From an uncultured Clostridia bacterium (GTDB taxonomy: Bacteria > Bacillota > Clostridia > Christensenellales > Borkfalkiaceae): a stretch of 34,639 bases of DNA. Positions 1 to 9,600 of this stretch are shown one piece after another. The stretch covers positions 1 to 34,639 of the forward strand of contig CANREF010000019.1 in NCBI GenBank assembly GCA_947629575.1, given 5' to 3'. Made by a program: the position numbers and the translations under genes. How positions within the stretch are numbered: position 1 is the stretch's first letter; each line of letters opens with the position of its first letter. Below the pieces are notes generated by a model, which had not been told where the DNA came from, searched no databases, and was given only the letters and a program-made list of their open reading frames with translations.

Positions 1-57
1 AAAAGAGAAGGCTGGGAAAGCCAAAGGAGAAAGAAAATATCGTATTTAATTTGCACG

Positions 58-1146
58 ATGGAAAAGTACAACACGAAGGATAGGGACAACATAACCCCCA
101 TCGAGTTGGAGAACGAGCGGGACGAAATCTATAAGCCGAAAAATCCGCAGATCGACCTTAAACGCACAAAGAAAAATTACCATGAAGTTCACCCCCAAGG
201 CGGGTATCTCGACTATATCCACAAGAGGATCGAAGAGCTTCATCTTCCGAGGAAACCGAGGAAGGACGCCGTTCTGATGTGTTCCTTCATCATCGGTTCG
301 GATCGTACATTTTTCTCGAAGTTGAACGAGGGCGCGCGGGAAGCGTTCTTCCATGACGCGGCACAATTTTTCATTGAGAAATACGGGCGGGAAAACATTA
401 TCTCGGCGGTCGTTCACATGGACGAAACTAATCCGCACATGCACCTCAATCTTGTTCCGATCTTCGGCGGGAAGCTCTGCGCCAAAGAGCTGTTCGGTCC
501 CCCTCAACTGCGCGACTTGCAAACGGAGTTTTGGAAAGAAGTCGGTGAACCGTGGGGCTTGATGAGAGGAAAACCGGGGAGCCAAGCCGTTCACCTCGAC
601 ACGGCGGAATACAAAGCCAAGAAGATTTTGGAGAAGGCGCAGGCGGAAGCCGCCAAGAGCGACGAGCGGAAACGGAAACAGGACGCGGAGTTCGAGCAGA
701 AGGAAGCGCAGATGAAAGAAATGGAAAAGGCGCGCCGCTATGACGAGAGGCTCATTGAACAGATGTCCGCGCAGAAGGAAAAGCTCGAAAGTTCGATTTC
801 CCAACTTGAAACTTTTCACACCGCCGTAGAGGAAGCAAAGGAACAGCCGCTTCCGAAGAGGCGCAAGGAGAGCGAACAGGAGATCACCCGATTGCGAGCG
901 GAGAACGCCGCCTACCGCGTAGAACAGAAGCGACTTCAAAGAGAGGTCGGAAATCTCTTTCAAGATTGGCAGGATGCGGAACGGCGGGCGCACAGGAACG
1001 AGGACGCGGCGAGCGCGGTCAGGGACATGGAAACGGCGTATCCGAGCGAGTATAAAGACCTCCTCTCCAAGTCCAGACGAAAGCTCAACCCCGCCGCGTA
1101 CTACACGCCTATCAGAATCAATCACAGCGGCAAGGACGGGAAATGA
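58..1146 (+). CDS. MobV/Pre-type relaxase (plasmid mobilization protein)
   Basis: Nicks one DNA strand at an origin of transfer so that a plasmid or integrative element can be mobilized. Counting from the ATG at 58, the metal-binding motif HMDETNPHMH (residues 120-129; H120, D122, E123, H127, H129) is the hallmark of MobV/Pre relaxases, with the family pattern RKDAVLMCSFIIGSD before it (about 67-81). Residues about 190-310 are charged and predicted coiled coil, typical of the family's C-terminal half. The frame is open to the left edge of the window. The ATG at 58 has no ribosome binding site, and the residues just before it (ISYLICT) match the usual first strand of the family. The true start is therefore probably near 37, an ATA codon 6 bases after AAAGGAGA, or beyond the window. 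The gene marks the end of a mobile element next to the defence operon. No oriT was identified. Confidence 0.9.
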   Translation: MEKYNTKDRDNITPIELENERDEIYKPKNPQIDLKRTKKNYHEVHPQGGYLDYIHKRIEELHLPRKPRKDAVLMCSFIIGSDRTFFSKLNEGAREAFFHDAAQFFIEKYGRENIISAVVHMDETNPHMHLNLVPIFGGKLCAKELFGPPQLRDLQTEFWKEVGEPWGLMRGKPGSQAVHLDTAEYKAKKILEKAQAEAAKSDERKRKQDAEFEQKEAQMKEMEKARRYDERLIEQMSAQKEKLESSISQLETFHTAVEEAKEQPLPKRRKESEQEITRLRAENAAYRVEQKRLQREVGNLFQDWQDAERRAHRNEDAASAVRDMETAYPSEYKDLLSKSRRKLNPAAYYTPIRINHSGKDGK

Positions 1147-1194
1147 CAACTGAATAAATCTTACAAGGAGGTAAATCATATCGACTGACACAGG

Positions 1195-1383
1195 ATGGGA
1201 CGTAGGCGCAAAAATAGGACGGGGATCCCCGACTATGAGATCGAAACGCTGGCGCGCGCGATATTGCCCTCGATTCAACAATTATTTGAAACGGAAGAAG
1301 GAAGAAGAGAGTTTGAAGAGTGGCAAGCCGAACGGCGGAAACAACAACTAAATAAAAAAGAAAACGATAAAATATCCCATTGA
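1195..1383 (+). CDS. Small element-borne hypothetical protein
   Basis: A 62-residue charged protein with no domain I can name. It begins with a basic stretch (MGRRRKNR), followed by an amphipathic helical segment (YEIETLARAILPSIQQLF) and an acidic/basic tail. Small proteins of this look often follow relaxase genes on mobilizable elements of gut Firmicutes, so I infer that it belongs to the same element. It begins 48 bases after the relaxase stop. An AAGGAGGT at 1165-1172 lies 22 bases upstream of the ATG, farther than usual, and an in-frame TGA at 1186-1188 rules out an earlier start in this frame. Function unknown. Confidence 0.55.
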   Translation: MGRRRKNRTGIPDYEIETLARAILPSIQQLFETEEGRREFEEWQAERRKQQLNKKENDKISH

Positions 1384-1432
1384 AAACCATAGGGATGTAG
1401 CCGCCGAGGATGGCGGTTGGGTTCGTCGCTTC

Positions 1433-1485
1433 GTATCCCGATCATAAAAAGCGGCACGGCGGGCAGAGATTTTTCTGCCCGCCGT
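1433..1485 (+). repeat. Copy A of a repeated terminator module
   Basis: The 18 bases GTATCCCGATCATAAAAA (1433-1450), followed within a few bases by a hairpin with arms ACGGCGGGCAGA and TCTGCCCGCCGT, occur again at 31578-31627. The tag and both arms are identical; only the bases between tag and hairpin and the loop differ. Confidence 0.8.
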
Positions 1486-1490
1486 TTATT
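1456..1490 (+). terminator. Intrinsic terminator after the mobilization genes
   Basis: A perfect 12-bp stem (1456-1467 pairing with 1474-1485) with a 6-base loop is followed by a T-rich tract. The A-run before the stem would give a T-tract on the minus strand too, so the element may act in both directions. Confidence 0.8.
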
Positions 1491-1916
1491 TATTTCGGCG
1501 TATATTTTCGGGTTTTTCTGCGGATATTCGGCGATAAAATCCGCGAGAAATGAAGTGACTCCCGAGGATATTTTTCTCACTTCTTGCGGAAAAGCAGCCG
1601 TTTTTTATAGGTTTTTCAGCCGAATCACGAAGCCAAAGCCGTCTTTTACGGGAAAAACGGTGTTCGGATAATTAACGTCCACCTCACCAAGTGAGACCCA
1701 GTAGAACCCGCAAAAAGGTTCTATTGGGGTCTTTTTTTGCACTTTTTCGGCTATTTTATATCCAAAGGACGATTGCATACGTCTGTTTCTCCGCTCCGCC
1801 GCCGAATGTGTGGCGTTCTACTTCTACCGTCATTTTTACTTCATAAAGAGATCGTCGGCAAAGCGTTCGGAATATTTTTTCTTGTAAAGTTTTCAATAAA
1901 AAGATTACAGAAACTC
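1486..1916. other. Non-coding stretch between mobile element and defence operon
   Basis: About 430 bases with no convincing gene on either strand; the short open frames here lack ribosome binding sites and recognisable composition. It contains the second terminator (1694-1738). I saw no tRNA, integrase remnant or clear direct repeat that would mark an attachment site, although this is where the mobile element and the defence operon meet. Confidence 0.6.
1694..1738 (+). terminator. Long hairpin terminator
   Basis: AGACCC plus AGTAGAACC (1694-1708) pairs with GGTTCTATT plus GGGTCT (1717-1732), with one G-T pair and one bulged G, and is followed by seven or more T residues. This is a strong rho-independent terminator that insulates the defence operon from the left-hand genes. 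Confidence 0.85.
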
Positions 1917-1945
1917 TTGACAATGCATCGCATATAGGTTATAAT
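1917..1945 (+). promoter_or_regulatory. Consensus sigma-A promoter of the fic-hsd operon
   Basis: TTGACA (1917-1922) and TATAAT (1940-1945) with exactly 17 bases between them match the consensus fully. The ribosome binding site TAAGGA (1973-1978) lies 5 bases before the fic ATG. No operator was recognised, so strong constitutive expression is plausible. Confidence 0.85.
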
Positions 1946-1983
1946 TATATCAAAATACAAAAAAGATATAATTAAGGACTCCG

Positions 1984-3042
1984 ATGAGGCAAATAGATTA
2001 TAAATCCAGACAAGCCAAATTGCTTGTTCCGGAAATCGTTGAGCTGCTCTCACAAATTCATGAATTAAAGGGAGCGCAAAATTCATTTCTTGCGGCAAAG
2101 CCCGATGCGCTTTTTCACTTGTTGGAGATCGCTAAAATTGAAAGTACCGCCGCTTCGAATAAAATCGAGGGGATTTTCACTACCGACAATCGGTTGAAAC
2201 AAATCGTTTTGGATAAAACGCAGCCGAAAAATCGCAGTGAGCGCGAGCTTGCAGGTTACAGAGATGTCTTGAAAGTCATCCATGAGAACTATCTGTATCT
2301 TCCGCTCAAGCCTTCCTATATTCTGCAACTTCATAAAATGCTCTATGAATATAGCGGGAAAGATTACGGCGGAAAGTTCAAGATCGCCGATAATGTCATT
2401 TCTGAAACCGACGAAAAGGGAAACCGCAAAGTCCGCTTTGTGCCCGTTCCCGCGTGGGAAACGCCCGATGCCATCGAAAAGATCTGCGCCGCATATCAAG
2501 AAGCTGTCGACGGGGAGAAACTCGATCCCCTGCTTGTGATTCCTCTGTGGATCTTGGACTTTCTGTGTGTACACCCGTTCAGCGATGGGAATGGCAGAAT
2601 GAGCCGCCTCTTCACCTTGCTTCTCCTCTATCGTGCGGACTACCAAGTGGGCAAGTACATCAGCATCGAGAGACTGATCGAGCGCACCAAAGAGAGTTAC
2701 TATGAGGCACTCATGCAGAGTTCCTACAAGTGGCACGAGGGCGAAAACGACGACTTGCCTTTCGTCCGCTATATGCTTGGTGTGATCTTGGCGGCATATC
2801 GGGAATTTTCGGAGCGGGCAGACAGGTTTATTGGGCAAAATCCCTCAAAGCCCGAACGGGTGCGGGAAATTCTCAAAGCAAGTCTTTCGCCCATGACAAA
2901 GCGGGAGATTGCAAAGCAAAACCCTGACATTGCAGAGATCACCATTCAAAGGGCGCTTATAAGTCTTGTACAAGAGGGCGTCGTCATGAAGATCGGCGGC
3001 GGGAGATATACAAAATATATTTGGAATCACGAAAAGGAGTAA
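1984..3042 (+). CDS. Fic-family AMP-transferase (fido domain) with C-terminal winged helix
   Basis: Fic proteins transfer AMP or another nucleotide part to a hydroxyl side chain of a target protein. The core motif HPFSDGNGR is present at residues 197-205 with catalytic H197. An N-terminal autoinhibitory motif of the (S/T)xxxE(G/N) type, SNKIEG at 58-63, indicates a self-inhibited enzyme in which the glutamate blocks ATP binding. Residues about 288-345 look like a winged helix (MTKREIAKQ... then VVMKIGGGRYTKY), a common C-terminal addition in 350-residue bacterial Fic proteins, suggesting DNA binding or self-regulation. It is the first gene of the operon and its stop is 3 bases before the hsdM ATG, so the two are translated together. 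Fic genes often travel with type I restriction loci; the target protein is unknown. Confidence 0.93.
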   Translation: MRQIDYKSRQAKLLVPEIVELLSQIHELKGAQNSFLAAKPDALFHLLEIAKIESTAASNKIEGIFTTDNRLKQIVLDKTQPKNRSERELAGYRDVLKVIHENYLYLPLKPSYILQLHKMLYEYSGKDYGGKFKIADNVISETDEKGNRKVRFVPVPAWETPDAIEKICAAYQEAVDGEKLDPLLVIPLWILDFLCVHPFSDGNGRMSRLFTLLLLYRADYQVGKYISIERLIERTKESYYEALMQSSYKWHEGENDDLPFVRYMLGVILAAYREFSERADRFIGQNPSKPERVREILKASLSPMTKREIAKQNPDIAEITIQRALISLVQEGVVMKIGGGRYTKYIWNHEKE

Positions 3043-3045
3043 ATT

Positions 3046-4542
3046 ATGCTTACGGGAGAAATCAAACTGAAAATCGACGGACTTTGGGATATCTTCGCCG
3101 CGGGCGGGCTCGTCAATCCATTGGACGTCATTGAACAAATCACCTACCTCATGTTCATCCACGACCTTGACGACGCCGACAATCGCCGCGCAAAAGAGGC
3201 GACGATGCTCGGCATTCCCTACGAGAGTGTCTTCCAAGACGAAGTAAAGATCGGCGAAAAGACGGTGGATGGCAAACAGCTGAAATGGTCCGTTTTTCAC
3301 GATCTGCCCGCAGGGGTGAAATATACCGTCGTGCAGGAGCAGGTCTTTCCCTTCATCAAGGAACTCCATGCCGACAAGGAGAGCGCATACAGCAAATATA
3401 TGGGCGACGCGATCTTCAAAATTCCGACGCCGCTCGTCTTTGAGAAGATCGTCGCCGCGCTCGATAAAATTTACGAACTCATGGACGAGGAGAAGAATGC
3501 AGACATCAAGGGCGACGTATACGAATATCTTCTCTCCAAGATTGCACAGTCAGGCTTAAACGGACAGTTCCGCACTCCCCGACACATTATCAAGATGATG
3601 GTGCAGCTTGTAAACCCCACTCCCGAGGACACGATCTGTGACCCTGCCTGCGGCACTTCGGGCTTCCTCGTCGCGTGCTGCGATTATCTTCGGGAGCATT
3701 ATAAGGAAGAGATCTATTTTGACAAGGCGAACCGCGAGCACTTTCTCAAAGAGATGTTCTTCGGCTACGACATGGACCGCACCATGCTCCGCATCGGCGC
3801 GATGAACATGATGACGCACGGCATCGAAAATCCCTTTATCGAATACCGCGACAGCCTATCTGACCAGAATGCGGATAAGAACCGCTTCAAGCTCATCATG
3901 GCAAATCCGCCCTTTAAGGGAAGCCTCGATTACGACATCGTCTCCACCGACCTCATCCGGGTCTGCAAGACGAAAAAAACCGAGCTCTTGTTCCTCGCCC
4001 TCTTTTTGCGCATGTTGGAACGGGGCGGAAGATGCGCCTGCATCGTTCCCGAAGGCGTGCTATTCGGCTCGTCTACGGCGCACAAGGCGATACGGAAGGA
4101 ACTTATCGAAAATAACCGTCTGCAAGCGGTCATTTCCATGCCGAGCGGCGTATTCAAGCCCTATGCGGGCGTCTCGACGGCGGTGCTGCTCTTTACCAAG
4201 ACGGGGCACAGCGACACCGATAAGGTTTGGTTCTACGAGATGAGGGCGGACGGCTTCTCCCTCGACGACAAGCGCACCCCTGTTCCCGAGAATGACATTC
4301 CCGACATTGTGGCGCGCTTCCATGACCTCGCGGCGGAAGAGAGCCGCGCGCGCACCGAGCAATCCTTTTTAGTGCCCAAGGAGGAGATTGTCGTCAACGA
4401 TTACGACCTCTCGATCAATAAATACAAGCAGACGGAGTATGTGCGGGAGGAGTACCCCTCCACGCAGGAAATTCTGACCGATCTCAACGAGTTGGAACTT
4501 GAAATCACGGCAGGCCTCGCCGAATTGGAGGAACTGCTGTGA
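3046..4542 (+). CDS. hsdM: Type I restriction-modification DNA methyltransferase subunit
   Basis: The modification subunit adds a methyl group to adenine in the recognition sequence, as part of M2S (methylase) and R2M2S (restriction) complexes. The S-adenosylmethionine-binding motif DPACGTSGF is at residues 199-207 and the catalytic motif IV NPPF at 287-290, which marks an N6-adenine enzyme. The N-terminal 130 residues fit the HsdM helical domain. At 498 residues the length is normal and no motif is broken. The ribosome binding site AAGGAG overlaps the end of fic. The 3' end overlaps the GTG start of hsdS by four bases, the usual sign of coupled translation. Confidence 0.96.
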   Translation: MLTGEIKLKIDGLWDIFAAGGLVNPLDVIEQITYLMFIHDLDDADNRRAKEATMLGIPYESVFQDEVKIGEKTVDGKQLKWSVFHDLPAGVKYTVVQEQVFPFIKELHADKESAYSKYMGDAIFKIPTPLVFEKIVAALDKIYELMDEEKNADIKGDVYEYLLSKIAQSGLNGQFRTPRHIIKMMVQLVNPTPEDTICDPACGTSGFLVACCDYLREHYKEEIYFDKANREHFLKEMFFGYDMDRTMLRIGAMNMMTHGIENPFIEYRDSLSDQNADKNRFKLIMANPPFKGSLDYDIVSTDLIRVCKTKKTELLFLALFLRMLERGGRCACIVPEGVLFGSSTAHKAIRKELIENNRLQAVISMPSGVFKPYAGVSTAVLLFTKTGHSDTDKVWFYEMRADGFSLDDKRTPVPENDIPDIVARFHDLAAEESRARTEQSFLVPKEEIVVNDYDLSINKYKQTEYVREEYPSTQEILTDLNELELEITAGLAELEELL

Positions 4543-5624
4543 CAAATTTTATAAAGTTGGGCGATTTGACAACAATCAAAACAGGAAAGCTGGATGCAAA
4601 TGCTTCAACTCCAGATGGCGCTTACCCATTCTTCACTTGTGCGATTAAGCCACTGAAAATTGCGAGCTATTCGTATGACTGTGAATGTGTTTTGGTTGCA
4701 GGCAATGGCGATCTCAATGTCAAATATTACGATGGTAAATTTGATGCTTATCAAAGGACTTATATAATTGAAGTCAAAGATAAAGAAAAATTGTTGACGA
4801 AATACTTGTACTATTTTTTGCAATTATATATTTCAATATTGCGGAGCCAATCGATAGGCGGAGTAATTAAATACATAAAATTAAACAATCTGACGGATTT
4901 GCTAATAAATGTCCCACACTTGAACGAGCAGCAGAGAATCATATCCAGAATAGAACAGATTTCTACCCTAATGACAAAACGCAAACAGCAACTCGAAAAA
5001 TTGGATGCGCTCGTCAAAGCAAAGTTTTACGAGCTATTTGGAAATATCCCCGCGACGAAATACAATTCTTTAGAAAATGTATGTAAAACCATAACCGATG
5101 GGACGCACCAACCACCCCAATTTAGTGAATCAGGCATCCCCTTCTTATTCGTATCAAACCTAGCAGATAATGAAATAGATTATGAAACACAAAAATTTAT
5201 AAGCCGTGAAACGTATAACGAGTTAATCAAACGGACTCCGATAGAAGTCGGGGACATATTACTCACAACCGTAGGATCTTACGGACACCCTGCGGTTGTA
5301 GAACAAAAGCGGGAATTTTGTTTTCAAAGGCATATTGCTTATTTGAAACCAAATGCTCATTTGATCGATAGCCGTTTTTTGCATGGAGCATTGCTTTCCC
5401 CGATAGGACAAGAACAAATAGAAAAAGCTGTAAAAGGAATCGCACAAAAAACGCTCAATCTTTCAGAGATAAAACATATTAAAATACCTGTTCCCTCTTT
5501 GGAACAACAAAGCAAGTACTCCAATTACCATAAGCGAACCGAAAAAATAAAAACCAAAATCAAACAGAGCCTTGAAAAACTCGAACTCTTAAAGCAGTCC
5601 CTTCTGCAAAAATACTTCGGATAA
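4539..5624 (+). CDS. hsdS: Type I restriction-modification specificity subunit
   Basis: Chooses the DNA target of the HsdMS and HsdRMS complexes. The protein has the two-half design of the family: target recognition domain 1 at about residues 1-125, a central conserved helical spacer with LNEQQRIISRIEQ and FYELFG at about 128-167, target recognition domain 2 at about 170-320, and a matching distal spacer (LEQQSKYSNYHKRTEK ... LLQKYFG) at the end. It starts with GTG inside the hsdM stop. At 361 residues it is slightly shorter than the common 380-430 but has both halves. The DNA is visibly more AT-rich than hsdM and hsdR, as expected if specificity is swapped by horizontal exchange. No second hsdS, recombinase or inverted repeat is seen, so phase variation by inversion is not supported here. 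Confidence 0.93.
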   Translation: MTNFIKLGDLTTIKTGKLDANASTPDGAYPFFTCAIKPLKIASYSYDCECVLVAGNGDLNVKYYDGKFDAYQRTYIIEVKDKEKLLTKYLYYFLQLYISILRSQSIGGVIKYIKLNNLTDLLINVPHLNEQQRIISRIEQISTLMTKRKQQLEKLDALVKAKFYELFGNIPATKYNSLENVCKTITDGTHQPPQFSESGIPFLFVSNLADNEIDYETQKFISRETYNELIKRTPIEVGDILLTTVGSYGHPAVVEQKREFCFQRHIAYLKPNAHLIDSRFLHGALLSPIGQEQIEKAVKGIAQKTLNLSEIKHIKIPVPSLEQQSKYSNYHKRTEKIKTKIKQSLEKLELLKQSLLQKYFG

Positions 5625-5636
5625 AGGAGAAAAATT

Positions 5637-6668
5637 ATGGACATTACTTATTTGATTGGCAATGGATTTGATATTAGCGTGGGGTTACACACGAAATATA
5701 GTGAATTTTTAGAGTATTATCGGGCAATAAAATCGGACATCCCCCTTATTCAAAAATTTAAGGATAGTATCACTGAAAATCAAGAGCTTTGGTCTGATGC
5801 AGAAATTGGCTTTGGAGAATACACAAAGGAATTTTCCGATCTCGAGGAATTTGAAGTTTGCCATCGCGATTTTTGTCTTGAGCTTTGCGATTATCTACGA
5901 GCACAAGAGAAAATGTTAATTCAACCAAATGATAACATTAAAAAGAGTTTTTGCGACGCTCTTGTCTCATATCCAACTCATTTAAGGCCCGCCGAAACTA
6001 TAGAAATCAACCGCATATTAAATAGTCATATAGCAGAATCATTCAAATATAATTTTATAAACTTTAATTATACCCGTGCTTTTGACCGTTGCTATCAATA
6101 TGCCAGAAAAACGGGGGCGCAATTTGCCTATCACGATCACGCAGGCTCCAAACATGCAGAGTTATTAAGCAATTTGATTCACGTACATGGCGATCTAAGC
6201 CGTCCTGTATTGATGGGAGTAAACGATGAATCGCAGGTCGCCAATAAGGAACTTCTGAAAACAAGGCAATTCGTTCGGGAATTTATTAAACCGGAAACAA
6301 ATAATGGGCTTAAAAACTTAGTCAACGAAAAGGTACAAGAGATAATAGAAGGAAGCAATATACTGATTATTTTCGGTATGTCATTGGGAAAGACAGATAA
6401 AAAATGGTGGAAAAATATAGCTAGGTGGTTAAACAATACATCAGGACACTTGATTATTTACACAAGATGCGCTGACTTTAATATAAATTTGGGCGGTGTC
6501 GAATTGGCTCACGAAGAAAAAATCCAAAATCTATTCTTATCATACTCCGGTTATAACGAGCAAATTAAAGATGCACTAATCAATAGAATACACATTGTGA
6601 CAAACAAAAGTCTATTCGACTTTACAATGGTTAACGACGATAAAATTGAAATAGAAAAAAGTGCATAA
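5637..6668 (+). CDS. AbiH-family abortive phage infection protein
   Basis: AbiH-family proteins are associated with abortive phage infection; their biochemical activity is not well established. Recognised by the family signatures LIGNGFDI (residues 5-12) with the following HTKY, then FNYT, IHVHGD and the C-terminal IFGMSLGKTD followed by two tryptophans. The GNGFD / NYT / HGD spacing resembles a Rossmann-type, SIR2-like nucleotide-binding fold, but that is inference. The 343-residue length is usual. It sits between hsdS and hsdR, 12 bases after hsdS (ribosome binding site AAAGGAG) and 6 bases before hsdR, so it should be co-transcribed with the restriction system. Its AT-rich composition matches hsdS, not hsdR. 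It may be a back-up suicide defence for when restriction fails or is inhibited. Confidence 0.88.
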   Translation: MDITYLIGNGFDISVGLHTKYSEFLEYYRAIKSDIPLIQKFKDSITENQELWSDAEIGFGEYTKEFSDLEEFEVCHRDFCLELCDYLRAQEKMLIQPNDNIKKSFCDALVSYPTHLRPAETIEINRILNSHIAESFKYNFINFNYTRAFDRCYQYARKTGAQFAYHDHAGSKHAELLSNLIHVHGDLSRPVLMGVNDESQVANKELLKTRQFVREFIKPETNNGLKNLVNEKVQEIIEGSNILIIFGMSLGKTDKKWWKNIARWLNNTSGHLIIYTRCADFNINLGGVELAHEEKIQNLFLSYSGYNEQIKDALINRIHIVTNKSLFDFTMVNDDKIEIEKSA

Positions 6669-6674
6669 ACAACT

Positions 6675-9600
6675 ATGACAAACTTTGACTTTCTGAAAAA
6701 TGAAGAAAAATTCGCGTCGTTTGCGGATGTGGCGATCAATGCGGAGAAAATATTCCATATCGACGCGGAGGCCTCGGCGCTCAACTGTCGCCGTGCGGCG
6801 GAGTTCGCCGTAAAATGGATGTATTCTGCCGACTTGGAACTCGAAATGCCCCCTTACGACGATTCCTTTGCCGTGCTCACAAGCGGCGAGGCCTTCCGCG
6901 GGATCGTAAAACAAGACAACATCCGCCGCCTCGACTATATCCGTCGTTTGGGCAACAACGTCGCACACAAGGGCAGGTCGGTCACTCCCGATCAGGTGCG
7001 GCTGTGCCTTGAAAATCTCTTCTATTTCCTCGACTGCGTTGCCTATCTCTATGCCGATGAGTACGAGGAAAAAGAGTATGACCGCACTCTGCCCGATATG
7101 CAGAGCGAACCCGCCCCTGCCCCCGAGCCCGAGATCGACATTGAGGCGCTTCTGAAAGAAAACGCCGCGCTCAGAGAAGCGCTTTCCGCAAAGCGCGAAG
7201 AGCGGGAAAAGACCTACTCCCCGCCGCCCAAAGAGCCCTCGGAGTACGAAACGCGCACCAAATACATCGACGTCATGCTCATGGACGCGGGTTGGGAACT
7301 CGGCAAGAATTGGATCAACGAATATCCTCTTTCGGGAATGCCGAACGCCTCCGAGTTCGGCTTTGCGGACTATGTTCTCTTCGGCGACGACGGCGTTCCG
7401 CTCGCTGTGGTGGAGGCAAAAAGAACATGCGTCGACCTCTCGGTCGGGCGGCGGCAGGCGCAGCTCTATGCCGACCTTTTGGAGAAGAAATTTCATAAAC
7501 GTCCGATCATTTTCCTTACCAACGGGTTTGAAACGAGGATTTGGGATGACCGCTATTACCCCGAGCGCGCCGTGAGCGGAATTTACTCCAAGCGCGACCT
7601 TGAAAAACTCTTCAACCTGCGCCGCGCAAAGACGAGCCTCAAATACATTACCGTTGATAAGCGCATCGCGGGAAGGTACTATCAGGAAGCGGCGATCAAA
7701 TCGGTCTGTGAAGTCTTCGAGCGCAACCGCCGCAAGGCGCTGCTCGTCATGGCGACGGGTTCGGGCAAGACGCGCACGGTCGTGGGGCTCGTCAAAGTTT
7801 TGTTGGAACACGGTTGGATCAAAAATGTACTCTTCCTTGCGGATAGAACGGCGCTCGTGACGCAGGCAAAGCGCACGTTTGTAAACCTGCTCGAAGATTT
7901 CTATGTGTCAAATCTCTGCGAAACGACCCCCGATTACAACGCAAGCGGCATTTTTTCCACCTATCAGACGATGATGAACGCCATCGATGAAGCGAAGAAC
8001 GAGGACGGGCGCATCTTTTCCTGCGGGCATTTCGACCTCATCGTGCTCGACGAGGCACACCGCTCTGTTTACAACAAATACCACGCGATCTTTGAGTATT
8101 TCGATGCGCCCCTCGTCGGGCTCACCGCGACCCCCAAAAACGAGGTCGGCAGGGACACCTATTCCCTCTTCGAGCTCGAAGAGAACATGCCCACCTACGG
8201 CTACGACCTGCCGCAAGCCGTGACCGACGGCTATCTCGTCAACTATCAAATCATCGACACAAAACTCAAATTCATGCAAGAGGGCATCGTTTACGACGAT
8301 CTTTCGGAGGAGGAGAAAGAGGCCTACGAGAGTACCTTTACCGATGAAAACGGCGAACTTCCCGCAAAGATCGTGCCGAGTGCGCTCAATGATTATATCT
8401 TCAATGAGGACACCATCCGCCAAGTTCTTCGCACCCTCATGACTTACGGACAGAAGATCGACTACGGTCAGAAGATCGGCAAGACGATTATCTTCGCCAA
8501 GAACCACCAGCACGCCGAAACGATCCTCAGGCTCTTCAATTCGGAATATCCCGAATATGTTGGCTACGCCGCGGTCATCGACAATTATATCAACTACGCC
8601 CAAAATGCGATCGACGTCTTTTCTACGGCGGACAAGTTGCCGCAGATCGCGATCTCTGTGGATATGCTCGATACGGGCATCGATATTCCCGAAATTTTGA
8701 ATCTCGTCATTTTCAAACCCGTATTGAGCAAAGCGAAATTCTGGCAGATGATCGGGCGCGGCACGCGGCTCTGCCCCGAACTCCTCGACGGAAAGGATAA
8801 AACTTGCTTTTACGTCTTTGATTTTTGCGGCGTGTGCGAGTTCTTCGGCATGGGGAAGGGAAAAGAAGGGCACGAGACTGTTGCTCTGCAAAGCGCGATC
8901 TTCAATCTGAAAGCGCAGATCATCTTTAAGCTACAAGATTTGGAATATCAAACGGATGAGCTCATCGCTTTCCGAAAGCGGTTGGTGGCGGAAATGCTGG
9001 AAAAGGTGCAAGAACTCGATAAAAACCGCTTCGACGTAAAGTTGCACCTTCGCTATGTAGAGAAGTATTGTCTTGAAGAAAATTACACTCTCCAATACGA
9101 GGACACCCTTCTCATCGCCGAACACGTCTCTCCTCTCATTCTGCCCGATAAGGACGAGGTCGGCGCAATTCGCTTTGACGCCTTGATGTACGGAATTGAG
9201 CTTGCCTATCTCATCGGAAAATCCTATTCCCGTGCGCGGAACGACTTGATGAAACGGGTCAATCTTCTCTCAGGTATGGCGAATATCCCCGAAATCATGA
9301 TGCAGGCGAAGCTGTTGCAAGAGATCCGGCAGGGAAACTATCTTGAAATGGCAGGCGTCAACGAATTTGAGAACATCCGCGAAAATCTGCGCGATTTGAT
9401 GAAGTATTTACCTAAATCCAAACTGCTCTACACGACCGATTTTAAGGACGCGATCCTCTCTCTCGATTGGAAAGAGCCTGAATTTAATGACGACACTCTG
9501 AAAAATTATAAAATTAAAGCAGAGCAATATGTTCGCCGTCATGAAGACGATCCGACGATTGCCAAATTAAAAACCAATGTGCCGCTTACCCAATCCGATA

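Noticed and set aside
1417..1671. Open frame of 84 codons after the mobile-element genes
   Set aside because: It runs straight through the terminator hairpin at 1456-1485, has no ribosome binding site and shows no protein-like pattern.
4539..5624. Phase-variable (inverting) hsdS
   Set aside because: There is only one hsdS, no partial second copy, no inverted repeats flanking the recognition domains and no recombinase nearby.
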